Below are positions 1 through 22,000 of a stretch of 64,000 nt of DNA, in pieces; the stretch's first letter is position 1; every line of letters starts with the position of its first letter. Below the pieces are notes generated by a model. It was not told the origin of the DNA. It worked only from the letters and a program-made list of their open reading frames with translations, and searched no databases. The position numbers and the translations under genes were made by a program. The DNA is from Imbricaverruca yamaguchii (taxonomy: Eukaryota > Arthropoda > Thecostraca > Neoverrucidae). The DNA lies in the NCBI GenBank assembly GCA_034440575.1, contig JAOTOL010001656.1:2316001-2380000 (forward strand), written 5' to 3'.

Positions 1-1756
1 GTCGTCACGACTGTTGCAGAGGCGGGCAGAAGGCGGCTGGTGTGGGCGTGTGGCGGCACCCTCATCACCTCTCGTCACGTCGTCACGACTGTTAAGAGGG
101 GGAGGGGGCAATACCCGTACGTCGGCTGTTGCAGAGGCGGGCAGAAGGCGGCTGGTGTGGGCGTGTGGCGGCACCCTCATCACCTCTCGTACGGTCGCTG
201 TTTGGTCACCTGTCGTCACGTCGTCACGACTGTTGCAGAGGCGGGCAGAAGGCGGCTGGTGTGGGGTGTGGCGGCACCCTCATCACCTCTCGTCACGTCG
301 TCACGACTGTTACAGAGGCGGGCAGAAGGCGGCTGGTGTGGGGTGTGGCGGCACCCTCATCACCTCTCGTCACGTCGTCACGACTGTTACAGAGGCGGGC
401 AGAAGGCGGCTGGTGTGGGCGTGTGGCGGCACCCTCATCACCTCTCGTCACGTCGTCACGACTGTTGCAGAGGCGGGCAGAAGGCGGCTGGTGTGGGCGT
501 GTGGCGGCACCCTGATCACCTCTCGTCACGTCGTCACGACTGTTGCAGAGGCGGGCAGAAGGCGGCTGGTGTGGGGTGTTCGTCACGTCGTCACGTCGTC
601 ACGACTGTTGCAGAGGCGGGCAGAAGGCGGCTGGTGTGGGCGTGTGGCAGTACCCTCATCACCTCTCGTCACGTCGTCACGTCGTCACGACTGTTGCAGA
701 GGCGGGCAGAAGGCGGCTGGTGTGGGCGTGTGGCGGCACCCTCATCACCTCTCGTCACGTCGTCACGACTGTTACAGAGGCGGGCAGAAGGCGGCTGGTG
801 TGGGCGTGTGGCGGCACCCTGATCACCTCTCGTCACGTCGTCACGACTGTTGCAGAGGCGGGCAGAAGGCGGCTGGTGTGGGCGTGTGGCGGCACCCTCA
901 TCACCTCTCGTCACGTCGTCACGACTGTTGCAGAGGCGGGCAGAAGGCGGCTGGTGTGGGCGTGTGGCGGCACCCTCATCACCTCTCTCCGTCGTCACGT
1001 CGTCACGACTGTTGCAGAGGCGGGCAGAAGGCGGCTGGTGTGGGCGTGTGGCGGTACCCTCATCACCTCTCGTCACGTCGTCACGACTGTTGCAGAGGCG
1101 GGCAGAAGGCGGCTGGTGTGGGCGTGTGGCGGTACCCTCATCACCTCTCGTCACGTCGTCACGACTGTTGCAGAGGCGGGCAGAAGGCGGTGGTGGGGGG
1201 GGGTTTGCAGAGGCGGGCAGAAGGCGGCTGGTGTGGGGTGTGGCGGCACCCTCATCACCTCTCGTCACGTCGTCACGACTGTTGCAGAGGCGGGCAGAAG
1301 GGGGTGTGGCGGCACCTATCACCTCTCGTCACGTCGTCACGGCTGTTGCAGAGGCGGGCAGAAGGCGGCTGGTGTGGGCGTGTGGTGGCACCCTCATCAC
1401 CTCTCGTCACGTCGTCACGTCGTCACGGCTGTTGCAGAGGCGGGCAGAAGGCGGCTGGTGTGGGCGTGTGGCGGCACCCTGATCACCTCTCGTCACGTCG
1501 TCACGGCTGTTGCAGAGGCGGGCAGAAGGCGGCTGGTGTGGGGTGTGGCGGCACCCTCATCACCTCTCGTCACGTCGTCACGACTGTTGCAGAGGCGGGC
1601 AGAAGGCGGCTGGTGTGGGCGTGTGGTGGCACCCTGATCACCTCTCGTCACGTCGTCACGACTGTTGCAGAGGCGGGCAGAAGGCGGCTGGTGTGGGCGT
1701 GTGGCGGCACCCTCATCACCTCTCGTCACGTCGTCACGTCGTCACGACTGTTGCAG

Positions 1757-10386
<8,630 letters not shown>

Positions 10387-10396
10387 CCGACCACGT

Positions 10397-10466
10397 CACG
10401 GCTGGCGCGTCAGACATGACCGCGTACTAGGCACGGCTGGCGCGTCAGACGTGACCGAGTACTAGG
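10397..10466 (+). repeat. Two 35-bp direct repeats just after the protease stop
   Basis: CACGGCTGGCGCGTCAGAC begins at 10397 and again at 10432 with few differences. It lies in the presumed 3' UTR. Confidence 0.85.
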
Positions 10467-10469
10467 CAC

Positions 10470-12500
10470 GTGAGGCGATGTCTTGGTCGGGCCGCCCGCC
10501 AGATCTAGGCCAGACACGAGGCGCCCCCTGCAGCCATTCGCTGTGACCAAGGCACGCCGTGCCGCGCCGGCATCGGCGGGATGATTTCATTTTTAAATTC
10601 CGAATGCGATTAGTCGCACTCCTGAATTCGAGCCATCGAGATCCATGGATGGTGTGGCTGCCTGGGACTAGCTAGCAGGCATGGATCATTAGCTCATTTC
10701 ACGATGCCCAATAAGTCCCGGCATGCAATGTTGATGACTTCGTTTAGTGTGAAGGGTGTATCATTTAAATATATGTATTTTATTTATAGATATGAATGTC
10801 CCAGAAGTTTTAACTGTCGAGTAATAAATTCAATATAAAACTGAGCCAAGATACTAAAATTGCGACACTGTTTGAAGAAAAAAACACTCGATTCACAGAA
10901 ACAAGTAGTTAATTTGCCTAGGAGGTGGTTGTCGGATAGAATATAAAATTTGTCGTTACATTACCAGCAAATATACAATATTGGGGAGGATGTGGTAGCA
11001 TGCATCCTGCGGATGAATATGCTTCAGTTTCTCTTCTATTTTATGGCTGTGAAATACCTGTATTATGAATAAATATGAAAATACATCATTTCCAGATGCT
11101 ACGATTGCACCCTGGCGCTCCCGAAAACAGTAACTTATTTCCACTTTACAAGTGTTTTTCTTTTTAACAGTTGTAATGGCGTGCACTGTACCGCGCAATA
11201 CGAGGCTTCGTTTTTAAGTGTCGCTGTACTCCTACGCGACCAACCCCTACTGGGGGAGGGGGGGGGGGGGTGAGGAAATTGATCATTATCTTTGAATATC
11301 ATAATCACAAGAATGAACAAATAATGAATTGCTTACATCACCCGAAAGACCGCAACACGTTCAAGATATGCGCATTTGAGACAAACTTGTTTGTTGGCTT
11401 GCCGGACATGTTTCAGCCGTAAATGATGCAATCAGAGCACAAATGATGACGTCATTTTTGAAACGTGGAGTGTAATTCGTCATAGCTGCCATAAAGGTCC
11501 AATCACTTACCACCACGGTTGAAGCTGGTTGGCGATATTAATCAGAGTGGTCTAGTGCTCGGGAAATTTGGCATTTGAAGATCGCTGAATTCGACAAAAA
11601 GCTGTTGTCATCGAATTTACTTCCGACGTCAGGCTCCCTTGGTATGACTTCCAGATTTCCAACTAGATAACGTCCCAGGCGCGTATGTAGGTGTATTCTC
11701 AGAGTTTGTGCATAAACAACCTGCTACTAGCCCAAATACTTGTATTGGGTAACTGAACCCACTTTGTTTGTCCATATAATACATTTGTCCAATCTCCGGT
11801 TTAGAAGCTTTCAGATCAATGTAATTATTATGGCCTGACGAAGCCATTGGGCCGTCATGACGATTATTTCCCGCTAGTGCAGGGGGAACCGCCCAAGGAA
11901 AGGAAAGTTGAGCTCGGTTAATCCGGTGTTTACGAAGGGTAAACGGGCGCTACACACACATGCTTCTTTCTTGCTGGGCAATTTGAGAGCATATCGCCAG
12001 AGCATGTTCCGCCTGAAAGAACACGTAGCTGCTCTCAGATATATCACCAGAGCATGTTTGGCCTGAAGGAACACGTGGCTGCTCTCAGATATAGACGTGG
12101 CGACACTTTCTCACTAGCCGAGCACTGGTCCAGCAGCGCGACAATATTTCGATCCCTCCCTGGCGACTACACCAGTTCCGTAGAGCAACGGAGGTACCGC
12201 CGCGTGGTGAGGAAGGCGATAGATGTCGGGATGTGACCATTCCAGGACAAGTCACCGAGGCATGCTCACCACAAACCCTCAGATTTTGACTACAATGACT
12301 GCACTTGGTTATCGATGGACCAGATTACGATTTTAACATTTTTAGTTGTGTATGTCTCAAAGGCCAGGAGTTGCACAGATCATCGAAATTTCGAAGTGAC
12401 TGGGAAAGTGCATTGCATAAAATAATTTGCATCGCTTTACTGTTAACAATTAGCGTACCAAACTGATACACCTTTTGAAAGAGGAAAACCAATACAATAC
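10470..12500. other. Intergenic, nothing recognised
   Basis: AT-rich sequence with only short open frames. A G-run (about 11250-11271) is the only simple-sequence feature noted. Possible polyadenylation AATAAA-like words occur after 10800, which could end the protease transcript, but this is weak. Confidence 0.4.
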
Positions 12501-12519
12501 CACAAACATAATTGTGGCT

Positions 12520-13170
12520 TGTCGAGGTCAACTTTAGGTTATGCTAACTCGTGACCTTTTATCGACCTCAAGACCTTTCGAAAAGTCAAATTTTGGTGCT
12601 GCTTCTTTTTTCGCCGAACACTGCCCCATCTTCACCGACCACTTGCCTAGCTATTGGCGTTAATTGTTTTTTAAAGAGTTCCATCAATACTGGGTCACTG
12701 AGGTGAAATGTCAAAAGCTGGACTGAATTCCAGGCATTGTTATTGTGCTTGACCATGAGCATTGCCGATATGAGTATTGTTTCAAAGTTGTTCACCACTG
12801 ATAGAACAAGATGATGATATTATTAAGTGTGTCAAAAGGTCAGAGCAATCAGATCTGGGTCAGTGACCTGACCTCGAATCAGTGGCTTTGTGTGCACCGA
12901 AGAATAGGACCGATATGGGTCTTAATCTAAATCAATCTTGTCATAGGCCAAGGTAATTGCACATGTAAGTGTATCAGAGGTCACAGAGGTCAAACATGGG
13001 CCAGAAATCTGACCTCAAAATGAAGATTGCATATGCATTATGGAAGATATTTCGTATCGGTGCCGTATTAGAGCGCATGACTTGCGCCAAAACCTGTGTT
13101 TGAGTTGTCGCAGAGGTCATATTGGCATGCGCGCTGACCTGACCTTGAAATGACGATTGAAGTCAAATGC
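12520..13170. repeat. Degenerate repeats rich in AGGTCA/TGACCT
   Basis: Several loosely spaced segments share phrases such as CAGAGGTCA and TGACCTGACCT. They look like an old tandem array of roughly 130-170 bp units. No coding potential is seen. Confidence 0.45.
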
Positions 13171-13435
13171 GTCCAATGAAAATACAGTTCGCTCTCTAAG
13201 ACATTATTTGAGTGGATCATTTCCATCTCTTAGAGAAGTACTTGATATCACACAACGCATTATCAGTAACAAGCAAACATAGCCAAATGCAGATCATAAA
13301 CATATCAGGTGTTCGTGTACAGCACGTGCATGATACTCCAAAGTTCGCACAGAACTATTCGAGAGAGGGTCATGCATGTCAGTTACAGGGGCGGTGTATC
13401 CACAGATATATCGTCATCTAGTTGTACTTGTGATC

Positions 13436-14095
13436 GACTCGAGTTGAATCGAAAATCGGCTCATGAATCAATCGTTTGTGGATGAGTCGCGAGATGAATC
13501 GATTCTTTCCCCAGAATATATATTGAGCAGTGAGTTGAATCATATCTATTTTTTAATGAGTCGAATCATGAGTCAATATTTCGAATCACAATGAGTCATT
13601 TGAATATTGTAACTGAAATGCAAGTTATGAACAAATGATATAAAACTTGTATATTTGTGAATAGAATGCCATGACACAAAGTAGGGAGTTAGAACAGAGC
13701 ATAATCATTTGTGCTTAGCATTACAATTGTTAACTTGTCAACTTCAAGTGAGGAAATAATGAGGAGTACTGAATATATTTATCAAAAACTAATGACAATA
13801 ACTATAAATAAGTATCCATGTTAAACATTCTGATGTCAAAGCATATTTATGTATGTCAAATTAAAGAGCGGAATTATATATATATACAATGAGTGCGTGC
13901 ACTTGTGCATATGGCTCATGAGTCTGATATCACTGAGTCTGATCTGAATCGATTCAATTTTTTTCTTCAGTATGTTTGAGTCGCGAGTCGAATCATGCTT
14001 TGCGAGCTCTGAGTCTGAATTGAGTCGAATCAGATCTCAAGATCTATGAGTCACATGTGAGACGACTAAAAATATTTGAGTCGACCACATGTCTG
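13436..14095 (+). repeat. Dispersed GAGTCGAATC-type repeat, copy 1
   Basis: Dense words GAGTCG, GAATCATGAGTC and TTGAATCG occur throughout. A shorter, clearly related copy lies at 42717-43053 and shares the order of motifs from CTCGAGTTGAATCG to GAGTCGACTAAAAA. It is noncoding. Confidence 0.75.
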
Positions 14096-14379
14096 CATCT
14101 AGTCTATCATGCTCTCTTTCAATCTGAGTTGGAGTTCAAAGAGTTGGAGTCTCGTTATGCTCTTCAAGAGAGGCGCTTCACGGAACCGAGCTGCAAATTT
14201 ATCGACCACACTGCACACTTCGGATGCTGAGACTCCATCTTAGTGCTCAGTACTCAATCGTTGTGCTGAGGATCGACTCACAGTGTTCAAGGAATGCTAC
14301 AGGGTTTCTATTTGTCCATATAATGGCTATTGGATGCTGACACGATATACAGCACGCTTAGCCGATCACCAATGCATCG

Positions 14380-14960
14380 TATGCATTTTACTACGGATGC
14401 GATGTAAACCCGGGCCGCGGTCCAGTGAGTATTTAGGGCCGTGCTGTGCTTGTTTTGGCCGGCCGATGCGAACTCTGTGGCTTTTGATGAGACGTTTTGG
14501 AGCCCCAAATGAAACTTCTAGAGCCCCAGCGCGAATATTCAAGGATCCGATTGGAGTTTTCCTTTGGAAATTTTTGCGAATGTTTCTGAATCGGGATTTA
14601 TTTTCCGGATGCCAGTACGATTTTTCCACATATGGCACACATTTCTAGGGCCCGGGAGTGAGTTTTCGGAATCCCAATGAGTTTCCTGGACCAGACGCCG
14701 TTTTCAGCACATGTTCTGTTTTTTTTTCTGAGAATGGCTCGTCCTTCCTGTTCTGACGTGCTTTTCTTCAGGGTACCGAATCGACTCTCCGAGACTCCAA
14801 TGCGATATTGTTGGTCTCCGGCACGATTGTGGGAGCTAAGAGTCTTTGGGCCTCCGGCGTTGTTTTTGGGAGGCTCGGCACGTCTTTGTGGGGATAGACC
14901 ACGTTTTGAATGAGCCTTTGCCCGGATGTTGAGGGTTACATAGTGTTTTTTTTTAAACAT
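14380..14960. repeat. Degenerate short-period satellite, copy 1
   Basis: Phrases of the form GGACC(A/C)-CGATTTT recur irregularly every 25-35 bp. A similar stretch lies at 37400-38000, suggesting common origin. No protein is recognised in either. Confidence 0.45.
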
Positions 14961-15559
14961 GGATGGTTTTTCGGGCTACTGCTGCTTTTGTCTGCTTGTT
15001 TGACTGCAGCGTGTTTAGGCGCATGTGGGCGAAGACTGCTATGGAGCAGGTGTCACCTGCGCGCTACACCAAGGCTGCTTAAACTTGGCATGGGGCTAAT
15101 GGGCTTCACTGGAAAGAATGATAACAAAAACGTAATGCACCACACGAACTTTCGCTCCGATCCTCCACTCATGCGCATTTTAGTAGGTAACCAAGTAAAG
15201 TATGTATCCAACACATTTCCGGTGTACGTCATGCTATATCATATTACATATTTCGTCGCCCATATCACGTTCTCACAAGTTACAAGGGTCCTGAGCCGAG
15301 TTTCAGATAGCAATTCGAAACTTAGAAATCGACGAAATTGCTATGTTAGAAATGACCCGCCAAGTCGCAGGTTGCATCTGTAAGGTCATCACTTTGTTGT
15401 CACTATGCTATTAATGCGCAACCATCGCTTCTGGTTTACTAAAAAATGATCAGCTATCAAATTATCGGGGCATGAGATGGTGGCGTACGACAGGCCCCAC
15501 GTACGATCTCTCTCCAGCAAATTGAAGGTGACAAATGTCAGCTGCCGCTGGCACAGATG

Positions 15560-15722
15560 AGAGGCCAATGCAACTAATGGTCGATGATTGGTTGATTGAT
15601 GATTTATAAATGATGAATGATGGGTGGTGATTGATGGTTGCTGATTGATGGTTGGCTGTTGGTTGGTTGGTTATTGGAATCTAGGGGCACATCGACTGCG
15701 TCGGTTATGCAGCGCCCGATGC
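15560..15722 (-). mobile_element. SINE-tail insertion with expanded simple tail (minus orientation)
   Basis: On the minus strand the short hairpin motif GGGCGCTGCATAACCGACGC...GTGCCCCTA is followed by CCAATAACCAACCAACC and then ATCA/CCAA-type simple sequence. It matches the copies at 38710 and 47981. The simple-sequence tail extends about 90 bp. Confidence 0.6.
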
Positions 15723-15724
15723 TT

Positions 15725-17060
15725 GATGAGTGATGATTGATGATGATGGACGGATTGATGAAGTGGACAAGAGCAAATCTGCTGCATTGTTTACTCGATT
15801 ACGGCAAGATGCGGATGGCTATTTGAACTTGACTTCCGTATTGCTTGGTGAGCAAAGCATTTTGGCATCACGTCAGGTCACTGAGATATTGTGCCTTCGA
15901 TGAGCATATGTGCGAACACCTCTCGACGACTCATGGAATCGTGATTTTTTTTCGGCGATTGCCATGAAATCCTCCCAGTTCACTGGGGCCTGGTTTCCTC
16001 TTGCAATTAGAAACTCAAAAGGATGACAAAGGTCAGCAAACCTTTCCAGCTATCCGATATCGTTAGCTAATATAAGCTTGATGATGACGATTAAAAGTCT
16101 ACTCTGAGCTAAATTAAGGCGGAATATTCGACAACGGCTTTCATTGGCACCAGGGCCTGCCCTCAGACTTTGACTGGGGGTCGCGCCCACTCGCGACCGC
16201 GGGCCTATCTTCCGATGAAACCAGACTCCTACCCCTATAATAAAACTAAAGCAATGGGGATGGGTTACTGGCTGGGGGGGGGGGTGACTGAGGGACTACG
16301 GCCTTCAGCTACCATGCTAAAGGAGGCCCTGCTTTGCACACTAGTAAACGTAGAGCCAACGATTTGGGGTACTGTTCATTGAGTTTATTAATTGTGGTAA
16401 CATGCTGGAAATCACCTAACTGGTAACCTGTCCAGCCAGGCATAAGTTATTAAAAGTTGTTTATTTACAATTGGGCGCCATGAAGCTTATGGCGGTAAAG
16501 TGGACGAAGCACTTTCGAAGTTAGGCAATGTGTTTGTGGCTTCTGACAATCATATTGCGCATGAAATCACTCTATCCTAGTGGCCAGGCTAGAAATGACC
16601 GAGCACGCCGTCAAGGTGGCAAACTCTGCCGAGACTTGCAGGCATTCACTGCAACGCTTTTGGCGAAAAGCTTGTCAGATCATATCGGGCTAGGCGATTG
16701 GTCTGAAACGATACTTGGTGAACATGTCCCGGTGGATTTCAGCAGATTTGGCCCTTTTTAAATTTCGGATCTGAATAGATGGCGAACTATGCATGATATA
16801 CACATTAAATACCATCTTGTTCAAGTTGCGGCCTTTGGGATACACATGAAAGCCGAATCAGAAATCAGTACCCACGATAACCCTAGAATCAATTGGTTCT
16901 TGATATCTTCGTCCACATGTGTCTGTTGCGCTGATTTCTGGTCGCCAACGGTCGAAGGTCAGTTTGCTAAAGACCATCCAAACTGTGAAAATGTTGAATG
17001 CTGAATTCATGGTTACCTTCCAAAGTGATGCGTCTTGGACTTAAAAACCTAATCCCCACG
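15725..17060. other. Intergenic, nothing recognised
   Basis: Short open frames only, with no family resemblance. Confidence 0.4.
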
Positions 17061-17903
17061 TTAACCTATTACCCTCCCCATCTTTCCGGTAAAATCCTCA
17101 CACCCTGTTTCGGGGACTGATAGGGACCCCCCCCCCACACTAATCTCCAAACTAAGCATCGAACGAAAACGAAAGGTGTCATCAGAAAGCACTCCACGAG
17201 TAGTGACAGGCACCCTCCAAATTGTTTCCTCACTCCAAAAGTGGCGTCACTAGGGGGATGTATGTTTTTACGATTTACATCATTTTATTTTGCTCTGGGG
17301 GTTCATGTTCGGGGAACTTTGAAGAAAAAATATTTGGAATCAGAAATGGAAAGGGAAATCGACCAGGGCCGTACAATTTTTGGCCACATAAATATCGAAA
17401 TTTTATTATTGGAAATTTCAAAATGTTGAGTTTTATGTTTTCTTTAATTTTCTTTTTTTCTAATAGGTAGAGCGGACCAAAAAAAAACGTTGTTCGAAGT
17501 CACTTTGCTCCGATGAAAAATGATCATCTTAGCCAGAATCTTCTATTTTAACTCTAATGGGCGAATATGCAATATTACTAAATAATTAAAAAAGGAAAAA
17601 ATAAAGCATTTATCTGGTGCGTTTTCTTGCGTCCCTCAAGATAGGCAAACGCTGACAGTTTCATTAACATATGTTCATCCGTTAAGGCGTGACGACTGGT
17701 TTGGCTTTTTTAGGTGGCCTCACTTGACCTTCACTAACTCGTTGACCCTAGATGACCTGACTTCAAAAATTGTACACAACATGCCAAATTGATGTAGGAA
17801 ACGGTATGTATAATTTGGGCGCCCTGCCGCGCGTGGTTCTTTCACTATCTGCGTAAAATCCTTGGTGCGGCTAACGACCCCCCCACCCCTGAAACGGCGC
17901 GGG
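17061..17903 (+). mobile_element. TTAA-flanked noncoding element, family 1, copy A
   Basis: About 0.84 kb, co-linear with copies at 25616-26443 (inverted), 33043-33852 and 55530-56350. Shared landmarks are TCTTTCCGGTAAAATCCTC near the start, CGACGAGTAG, GTGACGTCAC-like, AAATCGACCAGGGC and a closing GGGCGC-CTGCCGCGC. The termini are degraded in this copy. Confidence 0.8.
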
Positions 17904-17934
17904 TAAATGACTTGATCTAACCTGCACAGGAGTC

Positions 17935-18209
17935 CGTGAATGCGGCCTGGCGCTGACAGACCTGGCGCTGACAGAGGTACGGGAGACGCCGACAGAGATC
18001 CAACCAGGATCGTACTGAGACGAGGTGAATGGCTGGGCTTCCGGAGCACAAGACGCAGCTGGACCCAAGTTTGCATCTGTATTGGGGAGTACGCGATCGA
18101 CTGGCAGTGGATGACGGCCTGGTCGTGTGCGTCCATCGACTGGTCGTGTCGCAGAGCCTGCGGCGTGAGACTGCGTCGGCGCCACGTTAGTCACCAGCCA
18201 GGGCATAGC
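17935..18209 (+). pseudogene. Ty3/gypsy pol remnant, left part (interrupted by hAT)
   Basis: In one frame this reads as the linker before integrase (YWGVRDRLAVDDGLVV, HRLVV, LRRET) with an in-frame TAG near the hAT insertion. The same frame resumes after 23090 with the integrase zinc-binding region. It is a decayed endogenous retroelement fragment; no LTRs are seen. Confidence 0.75.
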
Positions 18210-19063
18210 CAGGGGCGCCTTGAGCAGGGGGGTTGGGGGGGGGTCGCGACCCCCCAGCCGGCAGAGCTGGGGGGTTGACCCCCCAAGTTTTGAGACCTGC
18301 CGGGCCCACTTTCGAGACCTGTCGGGCCCCAGTCAATGGATTTTTCCGCATTCATAAATGAACCAGAATGAAGGAAAACACTTCTCCCAGCATATGGTAG
18401 CAAATATGTAAAACAGGTATCTTGGCGCACTAGTGTTGTTTACAGCGCTTTGCGCCGGTCTTGCGTCAGCTGTCTGCCGATTCCTACAAAACGCTGGCGT
18501 TTTCCGAACGCACAATGTTGGATTTTCTCAACTTTTTCCGCTCGGCGCACAGCGACCTTGACGCAAGGTCGACAGACAGCAAAGCTAGAAATGGTGCGAA
18601 ACTAAACGGATAATGAAAATGCTAACGAGGAAAACTGCTTATGACAAAAGCGAGATATACTTCTAACCACTCTCGAAAAATTACCACCACAGAGAAGCAT
18701 CACCCTAAATCGCAGCAACTCACAAATTAACGCCTTGGGATCATCTGCAATGACAAAACTCAGTCGCCACATCTGTGCCACATTTGAACCCAATCTAAAC
18801 AGCTGATTTTGTTGTCATAGCAACCGATCTGTCAGTAGATCGCTGGCATACTCGCGTCCAGGCGATGTCACTGCACTGGTCTGCTGATGCGTCGAAATTA
18901 CGCCCAGTGCGTCGGGATTACGCCTAGTCTGTCATTGCGCTGTCTTTTTTGCGTCGAAATTACGCTAGGTCTGAACAGTCCATTAGGGCCTTGGACATAT
19001 AAATAAACAATTCAGTGCCGGTGTCTCCTAATAGCCACCTACTGCCTGAGATTTGCTGTCACC

Positions 19064-22000
19064 ATGGACATCCGATTTTTTTTTTCTAAGAAGGTGAGTT
19101 GGAAGGGAAGCCGCCGGGCCCCTCAAAATGTCGGGAATGCACCCCCCCTGGTTGCTGAGTCATTGATGGGGGAGACATAGAGGCCTGGGCCTCCCTGGGA
19201 GATGGGGCCCATCTAGCACTGTCGAGGCCCCTTTTGTGTTAGCCCCACCCACTTCCCCCCCCCCCCTTACACATTTCCTGGCTGCACTGCTGTATGTAGG
19301 TACCAGATCAGTTTTATCAGTCATCATGTCTAGGGTTGAGAAATCAAAGGCATGGCCAATTAATGGGTCTAAACAGTCGCATGCGCCATAAAGGCTGCAT
19401 ATATGCACACAAAACTGTCAGTGGTGCACTCAGGCAGGGAAGTTGGGAGTACTCAGATGCCCCCATGTGATCTGCCTCACCTACCCCTGTTAACTTTTCT
19501 GTCAACTTTCCAACTCACATATGTTTCACCACTTCCCAGGAGCCACAGTCAGCCTCACTAGTCCCTCGTCCAGCTGCCACGTCATCCTCCTCCACCGGAG
19601 CCTCAGCTCCTGTTACACCTCCACCCTCCAAGCGCGCCTGCACTGGTGAGTTTATAACACACCTGTCGCCCATTCTGTGGTGCTGTTGTTGTCTCGATAT
19701 GAAAATGTCTATTTTTCCCTTTTTTAAGTGAGATATTGGCCCCTCAGGTACCCTCCCCTAGTACCCAGTGCCTTTTCACTGGGTTCGAAGGTAACCCTAT
19801 TTTCGCTTTCAGATCTTTCATTTTTGTATCGATTGATTCTCACTTTCATCTTTTCCCTTTTTTGATAAATGGTGCGATGCATAGAAACACAGAAACGATC
19901 GTCCCTTGTATGAGCAACTAGACATACTTGCCGTCAAATCAAATGTATGTAAGGTCGAAAGGTAAAATGGGATTGTTTGTGCTGGGAAGTGCTCTGAAAC
20001 TTGAACTCATCTCACTTCCGAACAGTATTTTAGGCCCCTGTTCAGAGCCAAATTTTGGGGGCAAATCAATGCCGGTTCCTAGCTAGGAAACCATTTGCTC
20101 TAAACCAGTTTCCTAGCTGAGAAACTGGTTTAGCGTAACCAGTTTCTTGGCTTTCCGCTCGCAAAGTTTCTTGGGGTTTTCTTTGGAGTTGTGCTGGAGT
20201 TGTGCTGGAGCTATAGCTAGAGTTGTGAAACCAGTGGTCAATGAAGGAACACCATCTCGTCGTCTAAAACTTGCGTTCGACGCGAGTGATTTTCCCACAC
20301 ATCCATTTTCTGGCCACTTGTATGCCCTTCCTCCTTTTCTTCCAGATCCTGGTCTCAGTCGTGACTCAACATCATCGCCGCAGCAGTCGCCATGGCGCCT
20401 CCTGGATTTAGAGACGCCAAATCAGCCGCCAGCTAGGACGATCCCTAAGCAGGTGCTTCAAGGCAAGACTGTGGTCTTCCATGATCACTGGTACCAGCAG
20501 TACCCATGGCTGCACTTCGACCCCGTCCGTGGAAAAGTATTATGTTTCTACTGCGTCCGCGCGCACGAGCGCGGCACCGCCAACCCAGCTCAGAAACCTG
20601 GCTTCTGGGCTGGCGGCTTCAACAACTGGAAGAAGGCGCTGGAGAAGTTTAAGCAGCACGCCATCTCCACAGATCACGGGGACAACCTCCCAACTGCGAG
20701 CCGCCCGATCGTAGACGTCATTCAGACGGCCAATCAGCGCCAGCAGCAGACCAACAGGGCCTGCCTCGTGAAGATAATCACCAGCCTCGTGTACTTGGGC
20801 AGACAGGGTCTGGCCCTCAGAGGGCATGAACAGGACCAGGGCATATTCATCGAGCTGCTGCAGCTGCGAGCCGCCGACTGCCCCGAGCTACAGCAGTGGC
20901 TGCAAAGAAGGGAGCGATTCACGCATTCAGACTGTCAGAATGAGCTGCTGCTGCTCGCCAGTCATCAGGTGCTGCGAGAGATCATCACGGAGATCCAAGA
21001 CAGTGCGGCCGGCGACCTCTGCTACTCCGTGATCGTCGACGGCACCCAAGACCTCAGCGGCCACGAGCAGCAGTCGGTGTGCATCCGGTATACAAACCAG
21101 GCCCTCCAAGTCCACGAGGAGTTCGTGGGGTTTCACGAGACGCCGTCGACGACGGGTGCTGCTCTGGCGCGCATCATCGAGGACTCGCTTCAGCGCTTGA
21201 ACCTCCCCTGGCTGGCCTTCGCGGCCTCACTTTCGATGGGGCCGCAAACATGGCGGGAGGTTTCCGCGGCGCCCAAGCCATCCTGCGCGGCAAACAGTCA
21301 GCAGCGCTCTTTGTCCACTGCGGCGCCCAATGGATCAACCTAGTGGCGAAGGAGAGCGCCGACGCCTCCCAGCTGATCCGCAACGCCCTCTACACACTGA
21401 ACGAGCTGGGGCGCCTCTTCGGCCAGTCCCTCACCTTCCGGGAGAAGTTCCGGCAGCTGTGCGTGGGCAAGGGGGAGGAGGTGCCAAGGAAGCTGCGGCC
21501 GCTCTGCCCCACCAGGTGGACAGTGCGGCTACAGGCAGTGGATGCTGCCATCAACCAGTACAGCGAGGTACTGGCCACGGTGGCCAGTACCTCGCTGAGT
21601 TGGGCGCTGGTCGCAGCCACGTGGCGGCGAGAGCGGCGGGCCTTCACGCCCAGCTGCGCAAGGAGTCAACCCTGCTGGCGCTCCACCTGGCGCGTGCAGT
21701 GCTGTCGCCTTTGGACCGGCTTAACCGCAGCGTCCAGGGCTCCCGCTGCACTGTCTCCCAGCTTCTGCGTGGAGCCGAGTCCGCCAAGCAGCAGCTGCAG
21801 GCTCAGCGCGACGGGGCGGACGAAGCCATCCAGGAGTGCCTGCAGCAGGTGAAGGGATCAGGCTGCGACGTGCCAATCGTGCTGCCGCGGGAGAAGCGCG
21901 CTTCAGCCAGCAACGCCGACGGCGACGGCGGTGAACCAGACGAGCCAGCTGACATCCAACAGTACCTACGGCGAGAGCTGCTGCTGGCCATCGACACCGC

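Noticed and set aside
20147..20345. Upstream extension of the hAT transposase third exon
   Set aside because: The splice acceptor TTCCAG at 20340-20345 joins in phase to the MDIRFFFSKK exons, so the extension is intron.
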